A DNA stretch of 64,000 nt from Clostridia bacterium (GTDB lineage: Bacteria; Bacillota; Clostridia; UBA1381). The stretch lies in the NCBI GenBank assembly GCA_900756545.1, contig CAAEKO010000043.1, positions 1 to 64,000 on the forward strand, given 5' to 3'. Positions 8,901 through 18,623 of this stretch are shown here, in pieces (within the stretch, counting starts at the first letter, position 1; every line of letters starts with the position of its first letter). Under the pieces are notes generated by a model that did not search any database, was not told where the DNA came from, and saw nothing but the letters and a program-made list of their open reading frames with translations. Both the position numbers and the translations under genes were made by a program.

Positions 8901-9340
8901 ACGCCCAGCTGTTCCGCATCCTCCATATCTCCATTTGTGATCTGATGATATTGCGGCGCCGCCTGCATGGTCGTGAACTTTTTCGTGGCCGGAACCATTG
9001 CCGCACCCGCCGCTGACTTGATTCCTTTTGAAAAATTCAGCGTATATTCTGTCCCAAGTTCCAATTTTTCAAAATATATTGTAACTTTTCTTGCCCCCGC
9101 CGGAACAAGCTTATATATTCCTGCCGGGATCATCGAAACGGACGCGGTACTAACCGTCGACATATCCATATCCGTACTGAAATTCACTTCCGCCTTGAGA
9201 TTTACGACTGAAACCTCCTGCGCACCGTCTGACGGGGTCATCTTGGTAATTACCGGAACTTCCTCCTCGGCAAATACAGGTATAATATTCCCGGACAATA
9301 ATAATATAAGACTTAATATCACCAATAGGCTTTTTTTCAT
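5981..9340 (-). CDS. Giant secreted surface protein: Ig-like, carbohydrate-binding and SLH-like domains
   Basis: The 1119-residue protein starts with a clear signal peptide (MKKSLLVILSLILLLSG, cut near VFA-EE). A bacterial Ig-like domain of the Big_5 type follows at about 28-127: it begins ITKMTPSDGAQEVS and ends ATKKFTT. Next comes a CBM4/9-like jelly-roll (about 130-270, starting ITNGDMED and ending with an IDDWQFYE strand). About 285-470 holds three degenerate S-layer homology repeats, with FNPYGTVQYAEACRAF the clearest. The remaining 650 residues are a series of beta-rich repeats without cysteines that I cannot assign; they resemble the backbone of large SLH proteins in pectin-degrading Clostridia. 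It lies in the carbohydrate operon 38 bases after its larger sister gene. A role in binding polysaccharide at the cell surface is inferred from the domains and context; no catalytic motif is visible. Confidence 0.75.
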   Translation of the reverse strand: MKKSLLVILSLILLLSGNIIPVFAEEEVPVITKMTPSDGAQEVSVVNLKAEVNFSTDMDMSTVSTASVSMIPAGIYKLVPAGARKVTIYFEKLELGTEYTLNFSKGIKSAAGAAMVPATKKFTTMQAAPQYHQITNGDMEDAEQLGVYGDGNQRRSIRFVKEENNTVLKFDVGWDEAPVLQKVYLESGKTYEMRARVKSSAAQNIWYCVNYRTASAPDTWYHKVGQINIEKDTWTDLSAAVSIPSESLTGSQDIRIVGKTKGTVLFIDDWQFYEQGYDLEPPSNTGYTAEKAAVKTMIGDGGKDEKRQLLVGLGIYESNEYAEDTQTVNRENFAKYIARLIGKGGLKMTEAAAVYQDIDVNTYEGYAGVMAAGDIIKPDPKGNFNPYGTVQYAEACRAFVVSLGYQYILEEFLPVEAAAQIGVIKGVAGNETMELTFAQLNTMLTNALKSEILIMDEIQNGAASFSKKETMEGMLSITEHTGLVTATDITGIDSTQHMESGYIQISGTAYAAPGIDAASLIGKRIRYYVDSSGDEEIVLYICDIDKLNTILTIDALDIISYSDNQYVYEGANGKTKTVRAAKDKSLIYNDKALSQYTAGHMLPAYGSVELIDNNRDGSYDVVNVKDYQTFVVGAVDKINGIIYDKFENKQIDVDLNGELRVLSGAAAAKFDGITENDILTIAQSADKTRAVIYKSNAVITGTVSRVKNDDKKRSVVFCDEVHGEIEREVNCVPGYAGADVLETGDTGIFYLDTFSNVAAFKKTAGNWQFGYFIKAIITDDEEHVEIKLLTANDKLERIVCASRLRVDEELCNTAEKAYHALAADAQLIQYKMNAAGEINRVVTVKNAEPDGLRVIANGSALEYRPDSGSLGNKIYIDSATQVFVVPADAKNAELYEYKYEYAKSYFISGKNYTFTAYSANENENTAEVILIKNRPVKDVDSVFTGVVSEISVGISEEDEIVTRVTCLSAARTASIEVDDSINLEALNAENGESGLKLAVGDVICWKQRNDGKPSDMKILFKGNGKQLKTAANPNTETLATAYRTFCGKIKNKEGSLLRLEDGEGTYEIYNMQMYNKIYMYDSSRGKVRQITQEELSAHSSADVLVVSLWRAHSLMVAFQ

Positions 9341-9378
9341 TATTTTTAACCATTCCTTTCCTATGCATTGGGATGATC

Positions 9379-12300
9379 CTACGGGAGCATTTGTACCAGT
9401 TTATATAGGATTACCGCTGCTTCCGCCCGTGTCAGATGTGACTTTGGATTAAAATATCCGTTTTCATCGCCCATTACGATACCTGCATTATGTAAAAATA
9501 AAACCGATTCTTTCGCATAATCCGCTGAAAGGTATAAATCCGGAAAAGCTTCCGCCGCATTCTCCGCCTCTATACCGGTTTCGACAGCAAGACGATGGAT
9601 TAAAACCGCAACATCTTCCCTGCTGATATTGCTTCCGAAGCCGAACATACCGTCCCCGATACCGCTTACAAGGCCATGCTTTGCCGCAGACGCGATATAA
9701 GGGTATGCCCACGCGGAAGACGAAACATCATCAAATTCAGCCTGTGCCGTTTCGTCATATACGTTTGCCGCCATGACCAGCATCTTTACAAATTCCTCCC
9801 GGGTAACCTTGTCAGATGGGGCGAACATACCCTTTTCCCGGCCGGATACAATTCCTAACCCATAAAGCGCCTCAATACTATCCTTTGCCCAGGAAACGCC
9901 GCCGACGTCATTAAATATATCCGTCTGCTTTTCCACTACTGCTTCATGCTGGGGTACATATCCCGTACCGCCCGATGCGCCGCCGGCCGATCCGCCGGAC
10001 GGACGGCTGCCACCGCCGCCGTTTCCCTGCGCAGCGGAAGCATATGCCGCTGCCAAAGCGTCATATACGCCTTTAAGCGTATCCTTTTCCAGATTCTGCA
10101 GCTTTTTATATACCGCTGACGAGGATTGCAGGCTATCTGTTTTATCCAGCAGCTGTTCAATGCTGATATTGTCCTGGAACGCCTCTTTATTCAAATGAAG
10201 TACCGTTTTTACATTTTCCCAGCCGTTGGCCTGCTTGAGGGCAGTCAGTATAATCTGCTCCGCAACATATGTACTTATATCCGTATTTTGGGAAAAATTT
10301 GCCGAAATGATATTGCCGCACACAGACAACCGTCCGGTATCATCTAACAGGTCATGGTAGGTTTTTCCGGCATTGGCGTCCGCCAGGCCAAGGCTCTGGC
10401 TTTTAATCAATGCTTCAACATCCTCCGGCTCTGTACATTTGTCCGCCATTACAAAAATCACCGATTTTCTTACTGCCTCCCCGATTTCCAAAGCGCTGCC
10501 GGCAGAGCTGCCAAGAAGCGTTGCATATAACGCCTCCAATAACGTGCTTTCCTTATTCCGCAGGTATTCGTATAAATCGCAGCTAACCTTTAAATCGTCA
10601 AACTGTTCTTCCATGAATACCTTCATCAAACCCGTATCCTGTCCGGTAGCCGCTTTCTGGAACAGGCTGATGATGTACGCTTCAGACTTTGTCCGGAAGG
10701 TAACTGTCTTTTCATTTAATGGATAACCCGTCATTGACTTGATCCCGGATGAAAGCCTGACTATATATTCAGTATCCATCGCCAGAACCTCATCGTCAAA
10801 CAAAACCGTCACTGTTCTGGGATCATCCTCATCCGGCACAATTTCCTTGATCAGCCCCTGCGCGGAGGTGATGTTTTCCAGGGTCAGCGTGGATATGTCG
10901 GGATAGGTGTCGAATACGACATTCATTTCCAAATGATTGGAGTTTACATTTACCGCCCCGTCCGCGGGTGAGGTAGATACTACTGACATTGGTGCATTCG
11001 TAACCGTATACGTTGAGAAATTTAATGTTTCCGGAGTTACGCTGTCGCCGTACAATGTTTTCACGCCCGAACCAACCTTGACGGAATATTTCTGATTCAC
11101 TGCTAATTTCCCAAAGGCGATGGTACAGGTCGTCAAGTCTTTATCAAGCCGAACCGACTGTATCGCAGCGGGCGTTGATGTGATATTTGCTTTGGTAAAG
11201 CTGGATGGCAGCATTGGTTTGTCAAACGCTATAATCATTTCCAAGCCTTCCGGCGCAAGCTCCGCCGTATTATTTTCAGGCGTCACAGATACGATTGCCG
11301 CATTTCCCCGCGGTGCAGCCGTCATGTCATACATTTCCCAGCTGGAAATCAAGATATTGGATTTTGCAATGTCACTGACAATCCGAATACTCGGACTCTT
11401 TTCGGATATGTACGTATTCGGAATGGTATACGTTGTCTGTATGGTCGTCCATTCATTTGCGTTTACAGCTGTGCCGGCCACATTATGATACATATTTTCA
11501 CCCGCCTGCGTATCATAATATACAGTAAAGTGCAGCTTTTGCGCTGTATCTGACTTCACCCGCATGGATATGTAATATTGACGTCCTGCCGAATAATCAA
11601 AGCTCTGGATTACCGGCGCCGCCGCCCATCCCGGCGTCCATTTAAGCATCCAGTCTCCATCCTCCTGCACATATTTTATGGAGGTGTTGTTATTGGCGTC
11701 GGAAAACATGGATAAATCCTCATGATTTTCAAAGAATCCATTTTCAACTAAATTCTTGACAGGCGGTACTGTGGTAAAACGAATTTGCACAGGATCAACC
11801 GCAGTACCATAAATCGATTGTATACCGTCAGAAAGGAAAACCGTATATTCCGTCTCATATTCCAGGCTTTGATCAAAGGAAATAACCGCATTGTTACCTT
11901 CAGTCCGTATGGAATATCCAATTTCGGGCAAAACCGTAATATTCTCCTTTGTCAGCGTTTGGCTATTCATGGCCATGTCAAAATTGATCCTGACCTCCGT
12001 ATCCCGCGCCACGTTTTTCTCACCATCTGCCGGCGCGGATACCGCGATCGTGGGGGAAGGCAGGCTTTTCACCGTTGTAAAATCCATGGAGAATGGTTCT
12101 AACGCCAATCCACCCGCTGACAAAATGCTGCCGCTGAAATTGACCGTATACTTCGTGTCAAGCGCTAACGTCTCCTCAAATACGAGCTTTGCGGAAAAAT
12201 CATCGCTGACTTCCATATGGAACGGCGCGTATGGCTCAACGCTTACCGCCCCCTCCGCCAAGATTGAGCGGCTGTCGAGCTTCTTGTTGAACCTTATGTT

Positions 12301-13254
12301 CAGCGCAGTATCCACAACGCTGACGTCTGTCTGTCCATCCGCAATGTCTACCGCTTCGGCCTTTAGACTGATGGTGTCAAATTCAGCCTCTAACACAATC
12401 GTGTTTTGATATAAATAGCTGTCGATATTCTTTACCGTTACGCGGTTCGCATCTTCCAGCGACCAATCCGTATCGGCAAACACATAGTTTTCGTTGGCAG
12501 TCATGGATATTTCCGCTTTGTATACCTTATCCTTTTCAAAAGCGCCTTCTATTTCATCACCGCTGCCGTCATACCATTGAATACTGTTGATCACATAGTT
12601 ATCGCCTGTGCCAAGTACAATATCCTTTTCAGTTTTCGGCTGTCCGCCTGCCCGCGGCTCAATATCAAAATCCAGCGCTGTTATCCGCGGATCATTGCGG
12701 AAGATATTATAATTGGCCGCCTGAAGCTGGGTTGTGTGCAGTGCCTGCTCGCTAAAATACTCATGCATATAATATTGGATATGAGAACCGCTTGCATTCG
12801 ATACTGCCGAGGAAAAATCAAATACGCCAACGCGCCATTCTCCATCGCCCTTTATCGTGATCGCTTCAACGGAGGTTGATTGGTTGTTATACTGATAAAT
12901 CATTCTGGAGGTGGTGTCTTTACCGGTATATTTATACATAAACGCCAGATATGGCGCATTTGTCTTGTTTGTGTACGCCCAGTAATGGGATATTCTTGGA
13001 TTTCTTGTTTCTGTACTGCTTTCAGGCCGCTGCACTGTCAGCACGCTGCCCAGCGCATCATCCGGTTCTAAACCGCCCGTAACCCCAAATTCCAAGGAAA
13101 AGCCTTTATTTTTGTCTAACAAATTATAGTAGGCCCCCGACGTCTGATTGAAGAAGTTCATTTTCGGATTTGACGTTCCCGCCGCGCCGGCGCGCCAGGG
13201 ATATGACGTCAACAATAAAGCGGTACAAACTATGAATGCCGTAATTTTTTTCAT
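9379..13254 (-). CDS. Giant SLH-anchored surface protein with Ig-like and carbohydrate-binding domains
   Basis: The 1291-residue protein has a signal peptide (MKKITAFIVCTALLLTSYP, cut near AGA-AGT). A beta-rich N-terminal region (about 27-290) is followed by two Big_5 Ig-like domains, a CBM4/9-like jelly-roll (about 500-645, starting NLVENGFFEN), and two more Big_5 domains to about 850. A helical region follows, then a Gly/Ser linker (GGGGSRPSGGSAGG), then three good S-layer homology domains at the C-terminus: FNDVGGVSWAKDSIEAL, FDDVSSSAWAYPYIASA and the last ending AEAAVILYKLV. SLH triplets bind pyruvylated secondary cell wall polymer, so the protein should stand on the cell surface. Its CBM is clearly related to the one in the downstream 1119-residue protein (compare WAAAPVIQ with WDEAPVLQ). 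No enzyme domain is seen; a polysaccharide-binding scaffold is the likely role. Confidence 0.8.
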   Translation of the reverse strand: MKKITAFIVCTALLLTSYPWRAGAAGTSNPKMNFFNQTSGAYYNLLDKNKGFSLEFGVTGGLEPDDALGSVLTVQRPESSTETRNPRISHYWAYTNKTNAPYLAFMYKYTGKDTTSRMIYQYNNQSTSVEAITIKGDGEWRVGVFDFSSAVSNASGSHIQYYMHEYFSEQALHTTQLQAANYNIFRNDPRITALDFDIEPRAGGQPKTEKDIVLGTGDNYVINSIQWYDGSGDEIEGAFEKDKVYKAEISMTANENYVFADTDWSLEDANRVTVKNIDSYLYQNTIVLEAEFDTISLKAEAVDIADGQTDVSVVDTALNIRFNKKLDSRSILAEGAVSVEPYAPFHMEVSDDFSAKLVFEETLALDTKYTVNFSGSILSAGGLALEPFSMDFTTVKSLPSPTIAVSAPADGEKNVARDTEVRINFDMAMNSQTLTKENITVLPEIGYSIRTEGNNAVISFDQSLEYETEYTVFLSDGIQSIYGTAVDPVQIRFTTVPPVKNLVENGFFENHEDLSMFSDANNNTSIKYVQEDGDWMLKWTPGWAAAPVIQSFDYSAGRQYYISMRVKSDTAQKLHFTVYYDTQAGENMYHNVAGTAVNANEWTTIQTTYTIPNTYISEKSPSIRIVSDIAKSNILISSWEMYDMTAAPRGNAAIVSVTPENNTAELAPEGLEMIIAFDKPMLPSSFTKANITSTPAAIQSVRLDKDLTTCTIAFGKLAVNQKYSVKVGSGVKTLYGDSVTPETLNFSTYTVTNAPMSVVSTSPADGAVNVNSNHLEMNVVFDTYPDISTLTLENITSAQGLIKEIVPDEDDPRTVTVLFDDEVLAMDTEYIVRLSSGIKSMTGYPLNEKTVTFRTKSEAYIISLFQKAATGQDTGLMKVFMEEQFDDLKVSCDLYEYLRNKESTLLEALYATLLGSSAGSALEIGEAVRKSVIFVMADKCTEPEDVEALIKSQSLGLADANAGKTYHDLLDDTGRLSVCGNIISANFSQNTDISTYVAEQIILTALKQANGWENVKTVLHLNKEAFQDNISIEQLLDKTDSLQSSSAVYKKLQNLEKDTLKGVYDALAAAYASAAQGNGGGGSRPSGGSAGGASGGTGYVPQHEAVVEKQTDIFNDVGGVSWAKDSIEALYGLGIVSGREKGMFAPSDKVTREEFVKMLVMAANVYDETAQAEFDDVSSSAWAYPYIASAAKHGLVSGIGDGMFGFGSNISREDVAVLIHRLAVETGIEAENAAEAFPDLYLSADYAKESVLFLHNAGIVMGDENGYFNPKSHLTRAEAAVILYKLVQMLP

Positions 13255-13278
13255 ATTCCAAAATTCCCTTCTATCATG

Positions 13279-16155
13279 TTAATTCTCATATGGCGGAGCG
13301 ATTTTCGCCCAGCCTGCACATCCCTGCGGCACATAAAGCTCGCCTGTAATAGGGTGTACGATTAAATCATATGGCTCTATTCCTCCGCAAATCCCCGTTT
13401 TAACGATCGTGACCTCCGGATCGACATTAGAAATCACCTGAAATGTTTCTCCGCCGTCTACACTGCGCTGCACTCCGCAGCCATTTACAAACGCATTCTG
13501 ATATCCGCCGATATACACTACATTGGGATACCGCGGGTCCACTGCGCAGAGCTGAAACGACTTTCCGTTTTCAGTCTGCACCCTGTTATTGGTCAGCTCC
13601 GTGGTTACGCCGTTTTGATATTTACAGATATCCGTACCCGATACGCCATTGCCGGATATATAATACATGATGCCATTAACACCATCGTAGGACATATCCC
13701 AAATGGATGTTTTTTCCGGGGTTTCCGCTAAAGTCTCCGGTATTTTGACCTGACAATACTCCCGCCAGGTTTTCCCATCGTCATAAGATACCATGATATA
13801 TTGATCCTTGCCGGCATAAAGCTCCTTCTCGCCATAGGGATTGTGCGTGTACACGGCGTCTACGTCCATTTTCTCCCACGAATATCCATAATCATCGCTG
13901 CGGTAGTTTGCCGCAAACAGCACCTGCGGATTTTTGGGAGACTGATAGCATATTTCAGCCCATTTCTGCCGATGGTTTTCCAAGATATATACGCCGGTCT
14001 TAGCCCAGGTTTCGCCGCCGTCCCGGGATACCCGAATTTCAGAAACACCGCCCCAGCCGCCGTTTGAGCCAACGCCGTTAATAGCCTGGCTTGTTGAAAC
14101 AAGTGCAATCAGCGTATTCTCATCCGCCGCGTAGGAACCATATACAAAGCCTGCCCATTGGTTGCCCACGCATTTCCATATATGCTTCCAGTTTACTCCG
14201 CCGTCTATTGTCAGCGCGCCGTGGAAATCCTGCGACCCATAATAGAAAATGTCCGGATTATAGAGATTAAATATAGTCCGCTGATCCACAAACACCGCCG
14301 ACCCGCCGTTATAATCCCAAGAAAAAGTCTTTCCAGCGTCTATGGACGATACGACCCAGTCTCCGCCGAAAGCCCATACCTTGTCCGGCTCTGTCGGATG
14401 CCAGACATACATAGTTTCCCGGTTGTTGTTTACGAAGAAATCCTTATCGCCATTCTCGACTGACGCCGCCCAGGTCACGCCGCCGTCATTGGAGTAATAC
14501 TTTTTACATTTATACACGCCAAAGCCCTCATAGTACGCAACGACCATATTATCAGGATTTGCCGGGCTTACCTTTAGATTTACAACCGACTTAAAGGGAT
14601 TTGTGATATCCACTGATTTTGGAAATGTTGTGCTTTCTATCCGCTGAAAGGTCTTACCGCTGTCCGTTGACAGCAGTACGCCCTTATAGTCGTTAAGATA
14701 TACATAATCCGGGCGTGTTGCAACCACGTCCAGGCCATAAATCATGCTGCCGCTGAGAATCCGGGTAAATGTCACGCCGCCGTCAGCGCTGCGGAAAAAT
14801 CCGTTCAGATTTGCCGCGTAAACTGTGCCGTCCTTGGGATGCACCTTTATGATGCTGTCGGTCATCTCTGTGTTTACAACAAACCATGTCTGTCCGCCGT
14901 CAGTCGTTTTCCATAAGCCCTTCTTTTCATTTTCATCCTCTATTTTAGGAATTTCTTCCTCCGACTGATATACCGCGGACGGTGTTCTCAGCCAATAATT
15001 CTTTGACCAATAGGCAACCGCGCTTCCGCCGATTTCTTCATCGTAGCTTGACGCGTCATAACAGAGGGACTCTCTCAGCTCTAACTGTCCCGTTCCCAAT
15101 AATTGTGTCAGCGCCTTATTCCAGGTATAGCCCCGGTCTGTCGACAAATAAATTCCGTTTGTTGAGCTCTGCCTGTCATGCGAACCGCCCAGGCCGATAC
15201 ACCTGTCGTTATTATTCGGGTCAATCGCAAAGGCCTCGCCGGACAGCGCATAGAAGCCATGGTTGCATTTTTCCCATGTCTGTCCGCCGTCAATCGAACG
15301 GTGTATGGAGGATATGTCGTTTCCACACAGCAGAAAGGAGCCGTCGCTGGATATCGCAATGGAATTCATTCTCTGCGCGCCTTCACCGCCCATCGTCACG
15401 CCTTTTGCCCGCAGCGCATCGTTAATCATAGGAACCGCCTGCCACTCGCTGCCCTTTTCATTATATTTATCGAATTCCTTCGTTGCATAATCTTCTGGAA
15501 TCTTATCTGGATACGATACGAAACGTCTGCTGTCCTTGGCCGCCATGATAACGTCATAGAACGCCCAATGGGACGAATCAATATCGCGAAAAACCTTTCG
15601 GTTCATAGACGCCACCGCCGCAGCGTCCGCCGTTACGCCTAAAGCCCTGTTCACCAGCGCCACGGCCTCAGCGCGGCTCACCGCATTATCCGCGCCGTAG
15701 CTTCCATCGCCATATCCCTTTACGACACCCGTCCCGACTAAGTCAGCAAACATATCCTCCCGGGTGAGCGCCGCATTGACGCCATTCTTCAGCATGTAGA
15801 CAAGCTCGCAGAGTTCAAGCCGTGTAATATCCCATTTTCCGGAAAAGCTTCCCGCATAATTCCGCAAAAAACCATTGGCATTTAATACACACAGGCTGTC
15901 ATAATACCAATCATGGGAACTTACATCCGTAAAGTGAATCTCCTCTTTTCCGCTGTCCTTAACCAACCCGGCAAAAAGCGCCGCCGCCTCAGCCCTTGTC
16001 ATGTTCTTATCCGGGCAAAACGTTCCGTCCTCAAATCCGTTTATAAAAGGAACGTATTCCGCCCCGCCCGCGTCTGCCGCATCCTCAGCATTTACCGCGC
16101 TGACACATGATATATATAAAGCAACAGCAAGTAAAAGCGACAACCATCTTTTCAT
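13279..16155 (-). CDS. SLH-anchored Asp-box beta-propeller protein
   Basis: I start this protein (958 residues) at ATG 16155, where ATAGGAG precedes and a signal peptide follows (MKRWLSLLLAVALYISCVSA); an ATG 17 codons upstream lacks both. Residues about 25-200 hold S-layer homology repeats (FINGFEDGTFCPDKNMTRAE is the first), which should anchor it to the cell wall. The rest, from about 225, is a long propeller region with at least ten BNR/Asp-box turns such as SIDGGQTWEKC, TTDGGQTWFVV and SRDGGETWAKT. This architecture resembles the paired seven-bladed propellers of GH74 xyloglucanases and of sialidase-like proteins, but the GH74 N-terminal glycine motif is missing and I cannot point to catalytic residues. 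A paralogue without SLH domains is encoded at 21865-24720. Context suggests action on pectin or a related polymer outside the cell. Confidence 0.8.
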   Translation of the reverse strand: MKRWLSLLLAVALYISCVSAVNAEDAADAGGAEYVPFINGFEDGTFCPDKNMTRAEAAALFAGLVKDSGKEEIHFTDVSSHDWYYDSLCVLNANGFLRNYAGSFSGKWDITRLELCELVYMLKNGVNAALTREDMFADLVGTGVVKGYGDGSYGADNAVSRAEAVALVNRALGVTADAAAVASMNRKVFRDIDSSHWAFYDVIMAAKDSRRFVSYPDKIPEDYATKEFDKYNEKGSEWQAVPMINDALRAKGVTMGGEGAQRMNSIAISSDGSFLLCGNDISSIHRSIDGGQTWEKCNHGFYALSGEAFAIDPNNNDRCIGLGGSHDRQSSTNGIYLSTDRGYTWNKALTQLLGTGQLELRESLCYDASSYDEEIGGSAVAYWSKNYWLRTPSAVYQSEEEIPKIEDENEKKGLWKTTDGGQTWFVVNTEMTDSIIKVHPKDGTVYAANLNGFFRSADGGVTFTRILSGSMIYGLDVVATRPDYVYLNDYKGVLLSTDSGKTFQRIESTTFPKSVDITNPFKSVVNLKVSPANPDNMVVAYYEGFGVYKCKKYYSNDGGVTWAASVENGDKDFFVNNNRETMYVWHPTEPDKVWAFGGDWVVSSIDAGKTFSWDYNGGSAVFVDQRTIFNLYNPDIFYYGSQDFHGALTIDGGVNWKHIWKCVGNQWAGFVYGSYAADENTLIALVSTSQAINGVGSNGGWGGVSEIRVSRDGGETWAKTGVYILENHRQKWAEICYQSPKNPQVLFAANYRSDDYGYSWEKMDVDAVYTHNPYGEKELYAGKDQYIMVSYDDGKTWREYCQVKIPETLAETPEKTSIWDMSYDGVNGIMYYISGNGVSGTDICKYQNGVTTELTNNRVQTENGKSFQLCAVDPRYPNVVYIGGYQNAFVNGCGVQRSVDGGETFQVISNVDPEVTIVKTGICGGIEPYDLIVHPITGELYVPQGCAGWAKIAPPYEN

Positions 16156-16251
16156 ACATTTTTCTCCTATAAAATTCATAATAAATGCCAAGGAGCAGCG
16201 CGGCATAAGCTATCCGCACTGTTCCCCGTCAAACCCGACCTCTTCAATTAA

Positions 16252-18540
16252 TTATTGAATATAGTATTTTAAGTCTGTATCCGCGCTTTGCAGAATATTC
16301 CCGATCACACCGGCAACATAATTAGCTCCCACTGGCGTAAGATGGGTTGCGTCCGTATGCCGGCAGTATTCCGGCATATCTTTCGTTGCGGCGTTCAAAT
16401 CCAATACCGGAACGCCATTTTGTTGGGCAATGTCATCCAGCGCCTGCATAAACGAAGCAAACGCCGCCGAGCCGGAAAGCCCTTTTGTATCCTGCTCCTT
16501 CACCAATAGGGCATTCACGCCCGCCGCCTTTGCCTCAGCTACAAGCCCGGTTATTTTCTCAATATATTCCGTCAGCTCGACGCTTTGGCAGTCGTTAATT
16601 CCAAAAGCAATCATCAGATAATCGCCTGCTTTCCAGGCCGATTTCATATTGGTGTACAATGCCCCGTCAAGGAAGCTGGATATTGTGGCGCCGCCCTGGG
16701 AACAGTTGACCACCGTAGCTTTGTCTATAACCATATCCTTAAAATAATACCCCCAGCCCTGTGTACTTGTTCCCATCGAGGTGTATTCCACACAGGTGGA
16801 ATCGCCTGCCAGGAAAATCTGTGCCGCCGGAACGATCTTATATACATTTTTCTGGGGCTGCATGGAATCCAAGTCATCCCAGCAGAAAAACTTCACATTT
16901 TCAAGGCTTTCTACTTCTGGTACAAACGTAACAGTCTGCCCTGGCGCCGTTGTTGCTGCGTCCCCAATCCATGCGCCGGTCATTTCGCCGCCGTCAAAGC
17001 TTGCCGCAATCAGTTTTCTTGGGCCTGCTGAAAATGCTGTTACCGCGATTTCATTTCCATTGACCACATAGGATATGTTGTCAAGATATTCGATTGCGAT
17101 CTCCGCATTCTCACTGACTGTATATGTATACGTGGTATCATTTACCTTCGTAAAACCATCGGCCTTTACATGCTTTCCTTCTTCTGTTATCGGCTTAACG
17201 TCAAAGGTAATCACCGCACCGGGTTTTGCGTAGATTTTCTGGTTCACATCATCGACAACGTATTCCCCTGTACTTCTCGGCATAATCGCCGCGCCTACTG
17301 CATTGTATGCAATCTCGACTGCGTTCGTAATATTGTAAATCTCCACATCATCAATATAATATTTCGCTTTGTTGGCAAGCTCCGGTTTCGCGCTATTCTG
17401 CCCAAACCATCGGAGATCCAGGCCGTCAGCTTTGGCAGTAAAGGTTCCGGTATATTTCCCAAAGCTGCTTCTCGCCGCCCACTTGCTCACCCCTAGGCCC
17501 GTGTCATTTGAGGTAAACCAAAGAGTTATGCCGCTGGTGTTCAGTGCAGCAGCCGTTTCCTCCGAACATTTTGCGCGGAAACTGTAGTAGTATTTGTTAT
17601 TGGCTTTCGGTGCGTATGGATATAGCAGCAAAGACGTCGCCCAACTGGACGCCGTATTGCCGGTTGCATCAAAACAGAGATATGTGTTACCGGCTTTAGT
17701 TTCATATGTCAGGCTCATTCCCTGCGCCGCATAAGGCGCCTGGAAGCTGCTTTTCCCGCTTTCCATATCACCGTCAGGAATCAGATTTACAAGCTCAGCT
17801 TCCTTCACCTCCGCCCGGAGGACAACATCTTCGGCCGGCATTTTAAATGTATATAATCCGTCAGCCGCCTGTAAAGGTTCACCGTTCATAGTGACTGCCC
17901 CCGGCTCTGCTGCATACCCCGGCTTCAAAGTAAACCGAACCGTATCACCGGCGTTCGTCTTCTGGGCGCCGTCGATCGTCACCACGCATTCCGGGTCCAA
18001 CACAATATTTGCATCCGGTGTTATTGTATGCGCATTTGTAATATCATAAATCTTTACATTATCCACATAGTACGGCGTAAACGGCCCGTTTCCGCTATGG
18101 TAAACGCCAACTCGAGTTGCGGTTGGCGTACAGGTTCCGCTGAAGGTTTGCCAGCCGCCTTTTACCAGTCTGCCGTCGCTGAATATACCGCTGTGACCCC
18201 ACAGATTAACCCAGTTTGATGTTGAACTTTTTGCGTCAAAGCTATACCAATACGTATGGTCTGTTTGCAGGGTATTTTGAGAGAGCCAGAGTACGCTGTA
18301 CGCGGTGGGCGTATGAATAAGATAAGTATTATCCCCATCCTTGGCATAGCTTACTGCACCGTTTGCGTGGCAGGTGTATCCACTCTGGCTGTCCATGCTC
18401 CCGTCCCCATCGGCCGCAAGGTTTATGATGGTCGTATATTTTTCGTTCTCGGTATTGTCCGCATTGGCTGCGGGCGTAAACAATATACTTCCAAGTATGG
18501 CCACGGCAGCTGCTAACGCCGCAAATTTGTTTTGTTTCAT
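16252..18540 (-). CDS. Secreted SGNH esterase with carbohydrate-binding domains, rhamnogalacturonan acetylesterase-like
   Basis: The start at ATG 18540 is supported by GAGGAGG and by the signal peptide that follows (MKQNKFAALAAAVAILGSI, cut near ANA-DN), giving 762 residues. Two jelly-roll carbohydrate-binding domains (each ending in a YYVDNVKIYDI or YYIDDVEIYNI strand) are separated by a small beta domain (VTMNGEPLQAADGLYTF). The C-terminal 200 residues form an SGNH hydrolase: GDS with nucleophile S581, a glycine in NCSQGGA, GIND, and the catalytic pair D730/H733 in DATHLTPVG. This block pattern is that of family CE12, rhamnogalacturonan or pectin acetylesterases, which remove O-acetyl groups from galacturonate. 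It acts outside the cell, opening acetylated chains for other enzymes. Genes on either side are in the same orientation. Confidence 0.85.
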   Translation of the reverse strand: MKQNKFAALAAAVAILGSILFTPAANADNTENEKYTTIINLAADGDGSMDSQSGYTCHANGAVSYAKDGDNTYLIHTPTAYSVLWLSQNTLQTDHTYWYSFDAKSSTSNWVNLWGHSGIFSDGRLVKGGWQTFSGTCTPTATRVGVYHSGNGPFTPYYVDNVKIYDITNAHTITPDANIVLDPECVVTIDGAQKTNAGDTVRFTLKPGYAAEPGAVTMNGEPLQAADGLYTFKMPAEDVVLRAEVKEAELVNLIPDGDMESGKSSFQAPYAAQGMSLTYETKAGNTYLCFDATGNTASSWATSLLLYPYAPKANNKYYYSFRAKCSEETAAALNTSGITLWFTSNDTGLGVSKWAARSSFGKYTGTFTAKADGLDLRWFGQNSAKPELANKAKYYIDDVEIYNITNAVEIAYNAVGAAIMPRSTGEYVVDDVNQKIYAKPGAVITFDVKPITEEGKHVKADGFTKVNDTTYTYTVSENAEIAIEYLDNISYVVNGNEIAVTAFSAGPRKLIAASFDGGEMTGAWIGDAATTAPGQTVTFVPEVESLENVKFFCWDDLDSMQPQKNVYKIVPAAQIFLAGDSTCVEYTSMGTSTQGWGYYFKDMVIDKATVVNCSQGGATISSFLDGALYTNMKSAWKAGDYLMIAFGINDCQSVELTEYIEKITGLVAEAKAAGVNALLVKEQDTKGLSGSAAFASFMQALDDIAQQNGVPVLDLNAATKDMPEYCRHTDATHLTPVGANYVAGVIGNILQSADTDLKYYIQ

Positions 18541-18623
18541 TTTTAGTCCTCCTCTAGTTATTATAATAATGTATTGAAAAGGATATCCGCCGGGATTTCG
18601 GCGCGCCATTTGGCAGCGCAGCA

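Noticed and set aside
7866..9452. Plus-strand open frames inside the giant surface protein gene
   Set aside because: Shadows of a GC-rich minus-strand gene; low-complexity Ser/Pro composition without motifs.
9904..10050. Collagen-like or repeat region in the SLH protein
   Set aside because: It is a short Gly/Ser linker, not a triplet repeat.
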